A stretch of DNA of 64,000 bases from Arenibacter hampyeongensis (GTDB lineage: Bacteria > Bacteroidota > Bacteroidia > Flavobacteriales > Flavobacteriaceae): assembly GCF_002909255.1 (NCBI RefSeq), contig NZ_PIOB01000001.1, positions 682,001 to 746,000 on the forward strand, in the 5' to 3' direction. Below are positions 62,550-64,000 of this stretch, piece by piece. The position numbers and the translations under genes are program-made. The notes beneath the pieces are model-generated. The model saw nothing but the letters and a program-made list of their open reading frames with translations. It ran no database searches and was not told the origin of the DNA. How positions within the stretch are numbered: the stretch's first letter is position 1; each line of letters begins with the position of its first letter.

Positions 62550-64000
62550 ATGAAAAAAATGTACTTTGTTATTGCCGCAGTTTTATTAACGGCAGTTGGG
62601 TTTGCCCAAGGAACTATTACCGGTTCTGTAGTGGATGGTGATTTTGGAGACCCCCTACCAGGAGCTAATATTTTGGTTCAAGGAACTACAAATGGGGTTG
62701 CCGCAGACTTTGATGGTAACTTTACCATAGACGTTGCCCAAAGTTCGGGAACTTTGGTAATCTCCTATATTGGATTTATTAGTAAGAAAGTAAATTTTAC
62801 TTCAGTAGGTAATATAGGGGCCATTTCCCTAAATCCAGATGCTCAGGAATTGGAAGGAGTGGTAATTGTTGGTTCAGGGATTATAGATTTAGCGGACGAT
62901 AGACAAACACCAATCGCCGTTTCTACAATAAAGGCCAACGAAATAAGGGAAAAAACCGGGAATTGGGATCTACCAGAGGTTTTAAAGTCTACCCCTTCTG
63001 TGCAAAATGTAAAAGGTGGTGGGTTTGGAGATGGTCAAATGTTCTTAAGAGGATTTGATCAGACCAATACGGCCTTCTTATTAAACGGACAGCCAATTAA
63101 CGGAATGGAAGATGGTAAAATGTACTGGTCCAACTGGTCCGGTGTTTTGGATATTGCCAATGCAATTCAGGTGCAAAGGGGATTGGGGTCTTCCAAATTG
63201 GCAATTTCTTCTGTTGGAGGAACGGTGAATATAGTAACCAAAACATTGGATAAACGTGAAGGAGGTTTTGTCCAATCTATGATCGGCAATGATAATTATA
63301 TCAAGACGACAGGATATTATTCTACAGGTTTAATGGAAAATGGCTTGTCTGTAGCTGCAATGCTGGGGCACTGGCAAGGTGATGGTTATGTTGATAATAC
63401 AGGAGGTCAAGGACAAACCTATTTCCTGTCCTTTGGATATGTACCCAACGAGAATAATATTTTCAACTTTATTTTAACAGGAGCTCCACAATGGCATGCT
63501 GCCGCCGGTTCCGACAATCTAAGGACTTTTTTGGATAATGGAAGAAAATATAATTCCTGGAATACTGCCAATGTAAATAGCCCTAATACATTGAATGGTG
63601 GAGCCTACCCTGGAGGTAGAAATATCTATCACAAACCAGTGGCCAATTTAAGTTGGGATTTGACTTTTAATGACACCTCCTCTTTATCTACAGTTTTGTA
63701 CGGGTCTGTCGGTAGGGGTAGTTTTGCCCAATTAATTACGGATAGGAATACTGGCGATGCCCTTTACGCAAGAGGTTCAAATAACAATCATAACTGGTCA
63801 GGTCTAGTTTCCAATTTCAACAAAAAGATTAACGAAAATCTGGATTTTAATTTTGGTGCAGATGTGCGTCTATATAAAGGAATCCACTTTAGGGATGTAA
63901 GGGAGTTTATTGGGGTTAATTCAGTATCTGCTTCCAGTAATTATAACGGAGGTGCCTATGAACTGACCAATGCCTATGGAGGTATTAATCCTTGGAATAT
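62550..64000 (+). CDS. TonB-dependent receptor, partial (runs off the window)
   Basis: 483 residues are visible from ATG 62550 and the frame is still open at the window end. Signal peptide ending at VGFAQ (about 20); carboxypeptidase-regulatory-like domain (TITGSVVDGDFGDPLPGANILVQGT..., about 22-110), which in Bacteroidota precedes the plug. The plug follows, with DLPEVLKSTPSVQNVKGGGFGDGQMFLRGFDQTNTAFLLNG and INGMEDGKMYWSNWSGV (about 145-210), and then the start of the barrel. Likely function is TonB-driven uptake across the outer membrane, ligand unknown. The N-terminal domain is found in SusC-like receptors, but the plug lacks the usual VDGVP motif, so it is closer to the siderophore/peptide type. 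Preceded by the repeat at 62444. Confidence 0.9.
   Translation, partial: MKKMYFVIAAVLLTAVGFAQGTITGSVVDGDFGDPLPGANILVQGTTNGVAADFDGNFTIDVAQSSGTLVISYIGFISKKVNFTSVGNIGAISLNPDAQELEGVVIVGSGIIDLADDRQTPIAVSTIKANEIREKTGNWDLPEVLKSTPSVQNVKGGGFGDGQMFLRGFDQTNTAFLLNGQPINGMEDGKMYWSNWSGVLDIANAIQVQRGLGSSKLAISSVGGTVNIVTKTLDKREGGFVQSMIGNDNYIKTTGYYSTGLMENGLSVAAMLGHWQGDGYVDNTGGQGQTYFLSFGYVPNENNIFNFILTGAPQWHAAAGSDNLRTFLDNGRKYNSWNTANVNSPNTLNGGAYPGGRNIYHKPVANLSWDLTFNDTSSLSTVLYGSVGRGSFAQLITDRNTGDALYARGSNNNHNWSGLVSNFNKKINENLDFNFGADVRLYKGIHFRDVREFIGVNSVSASSNYNGGAYELTNAYGGINPWN

Noticed and set aside
1-64000. tRNA genes, CRISPR arrays, insertion sequences, phage or integrase genes
   Set aside because: I looked on both strands and found no T-loop-like cloverleaf ends, no regular spaced repeats and no transposase or integrase motifs.

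Overview
The window looks like chromosome from a marine-type Flavobacteriaceae (Bacteroidota). Support comes from the low GC content, many short lipoproteins, TonB-dependent receptors, and promoters of the Bacteroidota type (TTG, about 19 bases, then TAnnTTTG). Start regions lack clear Shine-Dalgarno sequences, and the ileS-dksA-lspA and recO-TonB receptor neighbourhoods are typical of the group. I see no tRNA, rRNA, CRISPR array, insertion sequence or phage gene. Almost all of it is core and metabolic chromosome.

Layout. 0-10 kb: a PfkB sugar kinase, a B12-dependent ribonucleotide reductase (nrdJ), a metallophosphatase, an acyl-ACP desaturase, two small envelope proteins, an orphan 630-base region with ordered hairpins, an ALDH7-type dehydrogenase, 3-hydroxyanthranilate dioxygenase and a CAP-domain lipoprotein. 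10-20.5 kb: a giant alpha-2-macroglobulin lipoprotein and, a few small genes later, its usual partner pbpC; the gene just before pbpC carries a -1 frameshift at a perfect A AAA AAG heptamer. 20.5-29 kb: glpD and gpsA converging, an internally duplicated lipoprotein, a PhyH dioxygenase, a SulP transporter, a cytochrome c lipoprotein and a YheT-type hydrolase. 29-34 kb: a sugar locus (two-domain DUF1080 protein, Gfo/Idh/MocA oxidoreductase, LacI regulator) with a perfect operator over its promoter. 33.6-39 kb: nitronate monooxygenase and a thioesterase diverging from a 44-base perfect palindrome, then an EamA transporter, an ArsC-like protein, DinB, a DUF3298-like lipoprotein and a Cys/Met PLP enzyme. 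39-51 kb: glutamate dehydrogenase, recO plus a TonB receptor, two lipoproteins, ileS-dksA-(adhesin-like)-lspA, and 5-formyl-THF cyclo-ligase. 51-64 kb: uvrC, an outer-membrane patatin, hppD, a candidate small RNA, the operon DUF3108-kynA-M23-pgi, and the first third to half of a TonB receptor that runs off the window.

How the genes fit together. Aromatic amino acid breakdown is represented by hppD (tyrosine), kynA (tryptophan, first step) and the 3-hydroxyanthranilate dioxygenase 46 kb away. Glycerol-3-phosphate is made and oxidised by the convergent gpsA/glpD pair. The alpha-2-macroglobulin and PBP1C probably form an envelope defence-and-repair pair. The most unusual signals are the slippery heptamer at 18022-18028, the 44-base palindrome at 34727-34770 carrying both divergent -7 boxes, and a 17-base element repeated exactly just ahead of two intrinsic terminators (24726 and 57421), one of which ends a candidate small RNA.
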